A stretch of DNA of 64,000 nt. Origin: Burkholderiales bacterium Ga0077544. Lineage in GTDB: Bacteria > Pseudomonadota > Gammaproteobacteria > Burkholderiales > Burkholderiaceae_D. The notes beneath the pieces were generated by a model. The model saw only the letters and a list, made by a program, of their open reading frames with translations, ran no database searches and was not told the DNA's origin. The translations under genes and the position numbers were made by a program. Position 1 is the first letter of the stretch; each line of letters opens with the position of its first letter. This document shows, piece by piece, positions 25,489-33,821 of the stretch. Location of the stretch: assembly GCA_001464355.1 (NCBI GenBank), contig LNEU01000033.1:124001-188000 (forward strand), read 5' to 3'.

Positions 25489-27543
25489 TTAGGCAGCTTT
25501 CGGTTTTTGCAGCAAGGCCTTCAAATTCGCCAGTCGGTTCTGCGGCGTCATGATTTCATCTTCCGTCGGCACTGCATCGCCTTCATCGAGTTTCATTTCC
25601 TTGATGAAGCGCGAGATATCGCAATGCACATGCTCACGTGCGCGCTTGCGCTTTTTGCACCAGCTCACATGCAAGGAGCGTTGTGCGCGCGTGATGCCGA
25701 CGTACATCAGGCGGCGTTCTTCTTCTATGCGTGCACCCAGCGTTTCGATAGGTGCGTCGGGATCGCCCTTGTGCGGCAGGATGCCTTCTTCCACGCCGAC
25801 CAAAAACACATGAGGGAATTCGAGGCCTTTGGATGCATGCAAGGTGGACATGCGCACAGCGTCCGGATCTTCGTCCTTGCCTTCCAGCATGGACATCAGT
25901 GCGACCATTTGCGTCAGATCCAGCAAACTTCTTTCGGCATCAGTGCCATCCTTGCCACCGCCGCCCTTCTCTTTCAACCAGGTCGTGAAATCAATCACGT
26001 TTTGCCACTTCGACTGCGCCTGTCTATCGTCGAAGTTATCGTAGAGATAGGCTTCGTAATTGATCTCTTTCATCATGTCATCGAGCAGCGTGCCGGCTTC
26101 GGTTTCGCGATGTGCATGCCGCTCTAGATTGTTGATGAAGGTGCAAAACTCCCGCAGCGGCGTCAATTGACGATCGGCCAGTTTGGATTCCAGCCCGCCC
26201 TTGAATACTGCTTCGAAGAGCGAGCATTGCCATTGGCCAGCGAAGGCGCCCAGCGTTTCCAGTGTCGATTGGCCGACGCCGCGCTTGGGCGTGGTCACAG
26301 CGCGGATGAACGCAGGGTCATCATCCTGATTGGCGATCAAGCGCAAGTAACTGATGATGTCTTTGATCTCGGCTCTATCAAAGAAACTTTGGCCGCCAGA
26401 GATCGTGTACGGAATTCTTTCCTTGCGCAGCGCCTGTTCGATCACGCGCGACTGATGATTGCCGCGATAAAGAATCGCGTAATCAGAAAATTTGGCACGC
26501 CGTTCGAAGCGATGCGCCGACAGCATGATCGCGATCTGTTCAGCTTCCTGATCGTCATCCTGCATGCCCATGACTTTGATCGGATCGCCCAGACCGTGAT
26601 CGGACCACAAGGTTTTTTCAAACAGTTTCGGATTGTTGGCGATCACCGAGTTGGCCGCTTGCAATATGCGTGTACTGGAGCGGTAATTCTGTTCGAGCTT
26701 GACGACTTTCAGATCGGGGAAATCGACTTCCAGCTGCTTCAGGTTTTCTATCGTCGCGCCACGCCATGCATAAATCGCCTGATCGTCGTCACCGACGGCA
26801 GTGAACATAGGTTTCTTGCCGACGCCGGTAACCAGCAGTTTGACCAGTTCGTACTGGCAGGTATTCGTGTCCTGATATTCATCGACCAGCAGATAGCGCA
26901 GACGTCGCTGCCATTTGTCGCGCACCGCTTCGTTGCTGCGAAACAGTTCGACCGGCAAGCGAATAAGATCATCAAAATCGACCGCCTGATACGCGGACAG
27001 CGTCGCGACATAGCTGCGATAGATGCGCGCGGCTTGCGCCTCGTCTTCATCTTTCGCCTGATTCAATGCTGCATCAGGATCGATCAGACCGTTTTTCCAC
27101 AAGGACATCGCGCTCTGGATGCGACGTATCAGCTGCTTGTCTGTCGTGACCGCCAGATCCTGCACCAGAGAAAAGCAATCGTCGCTGTCCATGATGGAAA
27201 AGCGATCCTTCAGGCCCAGCTCTTTCGCTTCCTGCCGCAGAATTTTGACGCCCAGCGAATGGAAGGTACTGACCGTCAATTGCTTGGCCTTCTTCGGCTC
27301 TTTCAGCAATTTGGCGATACGTTCCTGCATCTCCAGCGCGGCCTTGTTGGTAAAGGTCAGCGCGGCAATGTTCTTCGCTTCGTAGCCATGCTCTTCGATC
27401 AGGCTTGCGATCTTGGTGGTAATCACGCGCGTCTTGCCCGAGCCGGCGCCGGCCAGCACCAGGCACGGGCCATCCATATACTGGATCGCTTCGCGCTGCG
27501 GTGCGTTGAGGCCGTGCGAGGATGAATTCGGGGGAGATGACAT
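25489..27543 (-). CDS. rep: ATP-dependent DNA helicase Rep
   Basis: A 684-residue superfamily 1A 3'-5' helicase that helps replication forks pass bound proteins. The motifs are in order: GLNAPQREAIQ (Q motif), LAGAGSGKTR (Walker A), LTFTNKAALEM (Ia), LLVDEYQDTN (II), VGDDDQAIYAWRGA (III), LEQNYRSSTRI (IV), then STLHASKGLEFPHVFLVGVE (V) and EERRLMYVGITRAQ (VI). The length and these motifs fit Rep rather than UvrD, whose C-terminal extension is missing. The start at 27543 puts the Q motif at residue 11. It stands alone. Confidence 0.95.
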   Translation of the reverse strand: MSSPPNSSSHGLNAPQREAIQYMDGPCLVLAGAGSGKTRVITTKIASLIEEHGYEAKNIAALTFTNKAALEMQERIAKLLKEPKKAKQLTVSTFHSLGVKILRQEAKELGLKDRFSIMDSDDCFSLVQDLAVTTDKQLIRRIQSAMSLWKNGLIDPDAALNQAKDEDEAQAARIYRSYVATLSAYQAVDFDDLIRLPVELFRSNEAVRDKWQRRLRYLLVDEYQDTNTCQYELVKLLVTGVGKKPMFTAVGDDDQAIYAWRGATIENLKQLEVDFPDLKVVKLEQNYRSSTRILQAANSVIANNPKLFEKTLWSDHGLGDPIKVMGMQDDDQEAEQIAIMLSAHRFERRAKFSDYAILYRGNHQSRVIEQALRKERIPYTISGGQSFFDRAEIKDIISYLRLIANQDDDPAFIRAVTTPKRGVGQSTLETLGAFAGQWQCSLFEAVFKGGLESKLADRQLTPLREFCTFINNLERHAHRETEAGTLLDDMMKEINYEAYLYDNFDDRQAQSKWQNVIDFTTWLKEKGGGGKDGTDAERSLLDLTQMVALMSMLEGKDEDPDAVRMSTLHASKGLEFPHVFLVGVEEGILPHKGDPDAPIETLGARIEEERRLMYVGITRAQRSLHVSWCKKRKRAREHVHCDISRFIKEMKLDEGDAVPTEDEIMTPQNRLANLKALLQKPKAA

Positions 27544-27674
27544 CAGAAAAAGTGCAGACGAGCCGGGAAATAAAGCAGGCCATTGTATCAGCGCAGACAG
27601 CTATACCGCCCACAAATCCCGGCCCCGCAGAGAGCTCATGACATCCCGACAACTTAACAAAGCGACATCGACGC

Positions 27675-29036
27675 TTAGCCGATATTGACGCGCCCAGCCG
27701 GATATTGAATGTCTTTGCCTTGCGGATTCGCCAGCGTGAAGGCCAATGTCAACGGACCAACCCGGCCTATCAGCATCAGTACCATCACCACACATTGGCC
27801 GGTCGTGGACAAGGTCGGCGTTACATTGCGCGATAATCCGGTGGTCGACGCTGCCGAAACGACCTCGAATGCCAGATCGATAAAGTGCTGATCCTCCGTC
27901 AACATCAGAATAAAGGTGCCGGTAATCACGCAAAACAAGGCCATCACCGTCACCGCCAAAGCGCGCAGGATCATGCTCGCTTCGAGACTGCGCCCAAATA
28001 AAACCGGATTGCGTTGCTGACGCAAAAAGGTACGCGTCGCCACCAGCAACACGATGAAAGTCGTCAGCTTGATGCCGCCGCCAGTCGAACCACTGCCAGC
28101 ACCGATGAACATCAATGTCATGATAAAAAATGCAGTCGCAGGCATCAGACTGGCTGTATCCATCGTGGTGAAACCCGATGAACGTGGCGCCACCGCCTGA
28201 AACCAGCTGGCCCACAGTTTTGTACCAAGACCATGCAATGCGCCCAAAGTATCGGGATTGCCATATTCCAGAATAAACAGCACCAGCATGGCGATCAGAT
28301 TGATGGCCACAGTGCCGACCAGCATCAGCTTGGTATGCAATGCGAATTCCTGAAAGCGACGCTTGGCGCGCAGATCTGCAATCACCGCAAAACCTATGCC
28401 GCCGGAAATGAATAAAAAGGAAATAACCAGATTAATCAACGGATTGCCGACGTACGCAGCAAGGCTATGCGAGGCCAGACCGAAGCCGGCATTATTAAAA
28501 GCCGAGACGGCATGGAAGAAGCTGTAGAACAGTCCGCGCGACCACCCCATTTCCGGCACCCACTGCGTGGCCAGCAGCAAGGTACCGAGCAATTCCGTCA
28601 CCACGATGAAGCCAAACAGCACCCGCAATAATCTGCGCATATCAAGGCGGCCGCTCTGATTGAATGAATCCTGCATCGCGGCGCGATTACGCAATGTCAA
28701 ACGGCCGCTGGTCAAATGGATGATCAGCACGCCGAAGGTCAGCAAGCCAATGCCGCCGAGTTGAATCAGTGCCAGCAAAACCCATTGTCCGAATAGCGTG
28801 AAATGGCTGCCGATATCGACGACAGACAAGCCGGTGATGGTCGAGGCAGAGACGGCAGTGAACAGCGCCTGCATCCATGAAGTCGGCACATTGCTGGCCA
28901 TCGGTAACTTCAATAACAGCATGCCGACCAGCGACAAGCCAACGAAAGAAGTGAGTAATGCCTGCGGCGGCGTCAGGTGCAATACCCGCCGCTTGACCTG
29001 CCCATACAGCATAGGCGGTTGAAACCCGCGCCTCAT
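27675..29036 (-). CDS. Trk/Ktr potassium uptake membrane subunit
   Basis: A 453-residue potassium-conducting subunit of the TrkH/KtrB superfamily. Four pore-loop repeats carry the selectivity glycines: SASTITGLSVVD near 63, SAFNNAGFGLAS near 176, PRSSGFTTMDT near 290 and SAASTTGLSRNVT near 396. The length is closer to KtrB than to TrkH of E. coli. Its start overlaps the stop codon of the upstream regulatory subunit gene, so the two are translationally coupled. Potassium accumulation is the first response to osmotic upshift, in keeping with the ectoine operon 3.4 kb away. Confidence 0.93.
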   Translation of the reverse strand: MRRGFQPPMLYGQVKRRVLHLTPPQALLTSFVGLSLVGMLLLKLPMASNVPTSWMQALFTAVSASTITGLSVVDIGSHFTLFGQWVLLALIQLGGIGLLTFGVLIIHLTSGRLTLRNRAAMQDSFNQSGRLDMRRLLRVLFGFIVVTELLGTLLLATQWVPEMGWSRGLFYSFFHAVSAFNNAGFGLASHSLAAYVGNPLINLVISFLFISGGIGFAVIADLRAKRRFQEFALHTKLMLVGTVAINLIAMLVLFILEYGNPDTLGALHGLGTKLWASWFQAVAPRSSGFTTMDTASLMPATAFFIMTLMFIGAGSGSTGGGIKLTTFIVLLVATRTFLRQQRNPVLFGRSLEASMILRALAVTVMALFCVITGTFILMLTEDQHFIDLAFEVVSAASTTGLSRNVTPTLSTTGQCVVMVLMLIGRVGPLTLAFTLANPQGKDIQYPAGRVNIG

Positions 29037-29683
29037 AAGTAGCCGGAGATACTGCGCAGATTATCCAGCGGGCCGGCCATCACCAGTTGATCGCCGAGTC
29101 GGAATACATAATCGCCAGGCACGGCTGTCAGCATTTCACGCTGATGTTTGACCAGCAACAGTTGCACGCCACGTTCGGTCAGACTCAGCGATGCGACAGT
29201 CTGGTCTGCGAGTTTTTCAGATGCGCGCACTTCCACCGTAAACAAGTCATGGCCAAGACTGATGTAATCGACCACTTCCGGATACATCATTGCATGCGCC
29301 AGGCGCAAACCCATTTCATGTTCCGGATGCACGATGTGATCGGCACCCAGCTTGTGCAGGATGCGGTGATGATTATGGTTGAGTGCCTTGGCCCAGACTA
29401 TCGGTTTGGGCATGTTCTTGACGGTTAGCGTGACCAAAATATTGGCTTCCAGATCCTCGCCGATGGCGATCACGACCGCATCGCTATCCTGCACACCCAG
29501 ATCGCGCAAGGTATCTTCATTGCGCGCATCCGCCACTACCGCCTGCGTAATGTCATCGGCAATGTCATTGACGTGCGCCGGATCGAAATCGATACCGAGT
29601 ACATCATTGCCGAGACGCGCCAGTTCGCGTGCAACAGTGGAACCGAATGCTCCGAGTCCGATAACGGTAAAAGTACGTTTCAT
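29033..29683 (-). CDS. Trk/Ktr potassium uptake regulatory subunit (RCK protein)
   Basis: A 216-residue cytoplasmic ring-forming regulator of the adjacent potassium channel subunit. The N-terminal Rossmann motif is FTVIGLGAFGSTVAREL, with the nucleotide-binding acidic residue in VLGIDFDPAHV. This RCK_N domain is followed by an RCK_C domain (about 140-216) ending GDQLVMAGPLDNLR. I chose the start at 29683 (MKRTFTVIG). It is a single RCK_N/RCK_C unit like KtrA, not the duplicated TrkA. The stop overlaps the next gene's start. Confidence 0.93.
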   Translation of the reverse strand: MKRTFTVIGLGAFGSTVARELARLGNDVLGIDFDPAHVNDIADDITQAVVADARNEDTLRDLGVQDSDAVVIAIGEDLEANILVTLTVKNMPKPIVWAKALNHNHHRILHKLGADHIVHPEHEMGLRLAHAMMYPEVVDYISLGHDLFTVEVRASEKLADQTVASLSLTERGVQLLLVKHQREMLTAVPGDYVFRLGDQLVMAGPLDNLRSISGYL

Positions 29684-29911
29684 AGCAATGTGCGTCGCGT
29701 CACAAGGACGCAATCGAGAAAATGGAATCCCGCATTAAAGCATAATTGCGCGCACCAACAACTGGCAATATCATGGCGAGTATTTGCTCGCTCACATCCG
29801 GCAGCATCGACTGCACAGTACAATGACACCAACGTCGCATGAATGCACCGCCAAGGCCAGCACATCGGCACGCCAGCGTCCCCCTTACCATTTTTATGAA
29901 GCCCGTACGCC

Positions 29912-30385
29912 ATGCAATTCCAGCATCTGATTGAAATCAATGATCCACTCAATCCCCTGATCGACACGCTGACGCGCGATCAGCTTTGGCGCGGACTGGT
30001 GCTGCGGGCAGAAGCGCCGAAACTGTTCATCCCCTGGCTGGATGAGTGCAATCTGCTGGGACGCAACGATAATGTGCTGTCGCGTGCATTGCGCTACAAC
30101 GCATTGCTGATCCATGATCACGTCACCTTCACGCCGCAGGAAAAAGTACATTACGATGTGCCGGCACAGGAAGATATTCCGGCATCCAGTCTGGTGGTGA
30201 CGATAGAAGAACCGCAGCCGGGCGCCTTGTTTGTGCGCTTTGAATATGACAGCGGCTTGCCGGATGACGACATGGATGCGTTTTATAACGAGTTCCGTCG
30301 TTCAGCTTATCAGGAAGCCGATATCGATACGATACGCATCATCCGTCAAATGGCAGAGGACGGTCGTCTGGGCTTGCCGACCTAA
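29912..30385 (+). CDS. AtaL-like / DUF1857 SRPBCC family protein
   Basis: A 157-residue soluble protein. It resembles DUF1857, a START/SRPBCC-fold family: HLIEINDPLNPLIDTLTRDQ, LWRGLVLRAEAPKLF, a conserved CNLL-RN-RALRY region, then VRFEYDSGLP and DMDAFYNEFRRSAYQEADID. The fold usually forms a hydrophobic ligand cavity, but no ligand is known. It is a lone plus-strand gene with a bidirectional terminator behind it. Confidence 0.83.
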   Translation: MQFQHLIEINDPLNPLIDTLTRDQLWRGLVLRAEAPKLFIPWLDECNLLGRNDNVLSRALRYNALLIHDHVTFTPQEKVHYDVPAQEDIPASSLVVTIEEPQPGALFVRFEYDSGLPDDDMDAFYNEFRRSAYQEADIDTIRIIRQMAEDGRLGLPT

Positions 30386-30410
30386 GCAAACGAGATTCCG
30401 AGGACAATAA

Positions 30411-30436
30411 AAAACGCCGGGCATGCCCGGCGTTTT
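30411..30436. terminator. Bidirectional terminator
   Basis: AAAACGCCGGGC pairs with GCCCGGCGTTTT between two convergent genes. The A/T tails on both sides suit both directions. Confidence 0.9.
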
Positions 30437-30458
30437 GCTATTCATTCGCAAAAATCAA

Positions 30459-30800
30459 TCAAGGTACTTTGATCGAATTCTTAACGGATTTGACGCCAGC
30501 TGTATTCTTTGCAGTTTCACCTGCCAGATACTGCTGCCAGTCATTTTTTACTGTGCCGGTCAAACTCACTGTGCCGTCAGTAGTCGCAGCAGCAGTGATT
30601 TTGCTGCCTGCCAGTTGCGCTTCTTTAGCCAACGCCGCTGTCACTTTCGTGGTCAATGCAGCATCTGGTGCCGCCGCCGGAGCCGGTGCGGCTGCAGCTG
30701 GCTTAGGTGCTGCTTTTGGAGCATCTGCTTCCGTAGTGGCGCAACCTGCCAGAACTGCGGAAAAAGCGACCAGTGCCAAAGCGCTGTGAATCTGTTTCAT
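30459..30800 (-). CDS. BON domain lipoprotein
   Basis: A 113-residue lipoprotein. The start at 30800, behind AGGAG, gives MKQIHSALALVAFSAVLAGC with a clear lipobox cysteine at residue 20. An Ala/Pro linker (KPAAAAPAPAAAPDAAL) leads to a single BON domain: VTAALAKEAQLAGSKI, then VSLTGTVKNDWQQYLA and VKSVKNSIKV. BON proteins such as OsmY are periplasmic and often induced by osmotic or envelope stress. The outer membrane is the likely location; regulation is not visible. Confidence 0.88.
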   Translation of the reverse strand: MKQIHSALALVAFSAVLAGCATTEADAPKAAPKPAAAAPAPAAAPDAALTTKVTAALAKEAQLAGSKITAAATTDGTVSLTGTVKNDWQQYLAGETAKNTAGVKSVKNSIKVP

Positions 30801-31136
30801 AGTGTGCTCCTCTATATTTATTTTGGTAATTATTGGTTTTTGAGACAACCTATTATTGAAAGCCAAAACTGCTTCCGGAATTAGTATAGTCACAGCATTT
30901 ACGAAAAAGGTGATTGTGCTGGCTATTTTTTTGGTCGAAATTGACCTTGATCAGCGTCTATCGTCGCTTATGTCGCTTGTCAGCAACATCCTTTTCTGAA
31001 GATTGAAAAATCCTCTGTCAGCGCGTACCGACAATAGTCCGTCTGCACTGCGACAACCGCCGTCAGCGGCACACCGTTTTGGAACTCGCGGCGCCTTTTG
31101 GCAGTCAAGACATCACTATCAATCAAGGAGGCAGTC
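30801..31136. other. Divergent intergenic region
   Basis: About 335 bases between the BON lipoprotein gene and the plus-strand gene at 31137. A TATACT-like -10 (30883-30888, minus strand) could serve the lipoprotein, but its -35 is not recognisable. No conserved open frame or RNA structure was identified. Confidence 0.45.
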
Positions 31137-31658
31137 ATGACCATCATCATCGCCGGACGCTTTGCGCAACAGGACGACGTACAGAAAGCGATTGTTGCGT
31201 TGCAACGTGCAGGAGCGCCACCTGAGCAGATCAGCTCTTTTTATGTCAATCCGGCTGGCCAGCACGATGTGTTCCCTATCGGGGGTGATCGCGATGAGTC
31301 GCCAGGCGCGGAAGATAGCGATAAAGGTACGGCGATAGGTTTGGGTGCTGGCGGCATGATAGGCGGGGCAGCTGGAGCGGCCGCCGGACCGGTGGGCGCG
31401 ATTACCGGCGCCTTGGTAGGCGCACATATCGGTTCGCTGATGGGATCCTTATCGGGTACCGATGAAAACAAAGATATTCCGCCGCTGCGACAATCCGGCA
31501 TGCTGGTTGCCGTCAGCGTCACCAGCGAGGAAGAGGAAGAAAAGGCCATCGCGACCTTGCGCGCAGTCGGCGCGACTTGCGTCGAGCGCTCGCAAGGACA
31601 AATTATCAATGGCGACTGGGCAGACTTCGATCCCTTGTCTTCACCGCAATTCATTTAA
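31137..31658 (+). CDS. Hypothetical protein with glycine-rich hydrophobic centre
   Basis: A 173-residue protein. The start at 31137 sits behind AAGGAGG, one of the strongest ribosome sites here; an upstream in-frame ATG at 31098 is rejected. The N-terminal part (MTIIIAGRFAQQDDVQKAI) looks like a ferredoxin-fold stress domain. The centre is a Gly/Ala-rich hydrophobic stretch (LGAGGMIGGAAGAAAGPVGA), as in glycine-zipper membrane proteins. A second alpha/beta segment follows (GMLVAVSVTSEEEEEKAIAT). Similar proteins are usually annotated as hypothetical or general-stress; the function is unknown. Confidence 0.8.
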   Translation: MTIIIAGRFAQQDDVQKAIVALQRAGAPPEQISSFYVNPAGQHDVFPIGGDRDESPGAEDSDKGTAIGLGAGGMIGGAAGAAAGPVGAITGALVGAHIGSLMGSLSGTDENKDIPPLRQSGMLVAVSVTSEEEEEKAIATLRAVGATCVERSQGQIINGDWADFDPLSSPQFI

Positions 31659-31722
31659 AGAACCGCACAGGCGCTGAACCTGGATTCGGTTGACTGGATG
31701 GGTGGCACTCATCTTCAGTTGA

Positions 31723-32346
31723 TCAGGTTCCGCCAATGAGGCCAGCGCTCTCGAGACCGGTCACGATCATGTCGATCGCAATCGTACCGATCAGCAACGC
31801 AGACATGCGGCCTACAAGATCAATATAGCGGTCGGTAATGGCTGCATGGCGTTCCTTGAGTTTGTCATGTGCGATTTTCATCGCCACCAGTATCGCAACC
31901 GTCAAGACCAGCGTACCGACAATCACTGCAGCAGCGCCAGGCAAAGGCAGGCGCGTTCCTATGACGACTGCTGCGCTGACGGTTCCCGGGCCGATCATGA
32001 TAGGCATCGCAATACTGCCTGCCATCGCGGTCGGATTGTCGCGCATGCTTTCAATCGCGTGCGCGCCGGAAAACACATAACGCAAACCGATCAACAGGAA
32101 AACGATCCCCCCGAAAATCTGGAAGGATGCAAACCGCACCTGCAGATAATCGCGAAAGAATGCTTCGCCGCCCCACGCAAATAATGTGAAGACACAGGCA
32201 CTGATCAGGCTGCCACGTATCAGTACGCGCGCGAACGTAGGCGTCGGCAATCCCCGAATCAGATCGAGCAGATAAATGCTCATCAGGAAGGGATTGAACA
32301 GCGCGAAAAACAGCGCAAAAGAACGCAGATAGGCTTCTTCCATCAA
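31723..32346 (-). CDS. MarC family integral membrane protein
   Basis: A 207-residue inner-membrane protein with six predicted helices. It has MarC/UPF0056 signatures: FFALFNPFLMSIYLLDL in the first helix, FGGIVFLLIGLRYV in the third, and AMPIMIGPGTVSAAVVIG. E. coli MarC was once linked to multiple antibiotic resistance, but the family has no proven transport function. The methionines at 32346 and 32343 are alternative starts. It lies 82 bases beyond the end of ectD in the same direction, without a visible terminator between, so it may receive readthrough. Confidence 0.9.
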   Translation of the reverse strand: MMEEAYLRSFALFFALFNPFLMSIYLLDLIRGLPTPTFARVLIRGSLISACVFTLFAWGGEAFFRDYLQVRFASFQIFGGIVFLLIGLRYVFSGAHAIESMRDNPTAMAGSIAMPIMIGPGTVSAAVVIGTRLPLPGAAAVIVGTLVLTVAILVAMKIAHDKLKERHAAITDRYIDLVGRMSALLIGTIAIDMIVTGLESAGLIGGT

Positions 32347-32428
32347 TTCCCTGACACAGGATCACGCAGTGCAAGTGCCACTGTCATCATTGCGGCCTTG
32401 ATCCAGAGGCAATGTTCCGCCACACCCA

Positions 32429-33355
32429 TCAATCGATTACCAATTCCTGCGGTGAGAGCGGTGCTATCCCGTCTCGCGTGGCCACAAATTCCGGCCGCGG
32501 TGTCAACCCGCCTTTCGGTGACTCCAGTTGATTGGCGATGCTGTTATAGACGAAGAACACATTGCTGCGCGGATAAGGCGTGATATTGCCATTTGAGCCG
32601 TGCATCGTATTGCAGTCAAAGAAAACCACAGAACCCGCTTTACCGGCACATGATTTGATACCGCCCATATCGGCCAGATAGCGCAACAGAATTTGATCGG
32701 GCACGCCGACATCCTGTTTCTTCAATGAGGTTTTGTAGTTCTCATCCGGCGTCTCGCCCATGCAGGAAACATAGTGATGATGCGAGCCGGGAATCAACAT
32801 CAGCGGCCCATTGCAATCGCTGTTATCGGTCAACAAGATTGAACAACTCAAGGCACGCATGGCGGGCATGCCATCTTCGCTATGCCAGGTTTCAAAATCC
32901 GAATGCCAGTAAAACTCCTTGCCGGTAAAGCCAGGTTTGTAATTGATGCGCGATTGATGAATATAAACTTCGCTGCCGAGTATCTCGCGCGCCACATTCA
33001 GCACGCGTGGATCGCGCACCAGGTTCGCGAAAATGTCATTCAGTCTATGCACATTGAAAATCGAACGCACTTCGCCGCTTCCTGGTTCGGCAATCACTTC
33101 CTTGCGACCTGCATGCGTAAATTCTTCACGCATCCCTTGCATCGCATCAAACAGATAGCCTACTTCTTCCTGATTGAATAATTCAGGCATCAACAAGAAT
33201 CCATTTTGTTGATACGCATCGCGTTGGCTTGCGCTCAAATTTGTATTTCGTTTAGTTGCTATTTCACGTTCGTACACGACAGGATCATGGCGCGCGAGTA
33301 TGGCCGCGCTGTTCTGTGTGCGCGTGGGATAGGCATCTTGAGAAAGCATAATCAT
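32429..33355 (-). CDS. ectD: Ectoine hydroxylase
   Basis: A 308-residue Fe(II)/2-oxoglutarate dioxygenase that converts ectoine to 5-hydroxyectoine. The EctD signature FYWHSDFETWHSEDGMP contains the iron ligands His and Asp; the distal His is in DCNTMHGSNGN, and the following Arg (YPRSNVFFVYNS) would bind 2-oxoglutarate. The start is 4 bases beyond ectC, so it is the last gene of one operon ectA-ectB-ectC-ectD. The cell should therefore make both ectoine and hydroxyectoine. Confidence 0.96.
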   Translation of the reverse strand: MIMLSQDAYPTRTQNSAAILARHDPVVYEREIATKRNTNLSASQRDAYQQNGFLLMPELFNQEEVGYLFDAMQGMREEFTHAGRKEVIAEPGSGEVRSIFNVHRLNDIFANLVRDPRVLNVAREILGSEVYIHQSRINYKPGFTGKEFYWHSDFETWHSEDGMPAMRALSCSILLTDNSDCNGPLMLIPGSHHHYVSCMGETPDENYKTSLKKQDVGVPDQILLRYLADMGGIKSCAGKAGSVVFFDCNTMHGSNGNITPYPRSNVFFVYNSIANQLESPKGGLTPRPEFVATRDGIAPLSPQELVID

Positions 33356-33359
33356 CTCC

Positions 33360-33821
33360 TTAAGCTTCGATCGTGTTTGTATCGATTTTGGCTTTGGTTT
33401 GCTGGGCGAGGCCCGCTCTCACCGTTTTGCCAGTCGGCGCAGGCGGTGCTGCATACACACCGTTTTCATCATGCGTCTCGTCACCCACCAGCGGCGGATT
33501 GAAAGTACAGATCAAATGCAGATCGGTTTCTGCACGCAACCAGTGTTCATCGTTCTTGTTGAGCGCATACAAGGTGCCCGGCTCAATGCGGAAGGTTTCG
33601 CCAGAAGGAATCAGCTCAACCGAGCCCACGCCTTCGACGCAGTACACGCCTTCCAGATGATGCTGATACCAGATGTGCGTTTGCGTGCCGGCGTAAATCA
33701 CTGTGTGATGCATGGAGAAACCCATGCCGTCTTCCTGCAACAGCAGGCGACGACTGCACCAGTTCTGCGCCTTGACATCGCGCGGCGTGTCGATAATTTC
33801 CTTGAGTGTGCGGACGATCAT
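33360..33821 (-). CDS. ectC: Ectoine synthase
   Basis: A 153-residue cupin that cyclises N-gamma-acetyldiaminobutyrate to ectoine. It begins MIVRTLKEIIDTPRDVKAQN as most EctC proteins do. The cupin core includes GFSMHHTVIYAGTQTHIWY and HHLEGVYCVEGVGSVEL, with iron-binding candidates Glu, Tyr and His in the expected places, and ends CTFNPPLVGDETHDENGVY. A C-terminal extension of about 25 residues (PPAPTGKTVRAGLAQQ onward) exceeds the usual 128-137 residue length. The start overlaps the ectB stop (ATGA). Confidence 0.96.
   Translation of the reverse strand: MIVRTLKEIIDTPRDVKAQNWCSRRLLLQEDGMGFSMHHTVIYAGTQTHIWYQHHLEGVYCVEGVGSVELIPSGETFRIEPGTLYALNKNDEHWLRAETDLHLICTFNPPLVGDETHDENGVYAAPPAPTGKTVRAGLAQQTKAKIDTNTIEA

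Noticed and set aside
26167-27525. Antisense 452-codon open frame across rep
   Set aside because: Opposite strand of the clearly recognised helicase, which has all motifs intact. The antisense product matches nothing.
27601-28215. Alternative-frame 204-codon open frame overlapping the potassium channel gene
   Set aside because: It is a frame-shifted reading of the channel sequence with no membrane segments or motifs.
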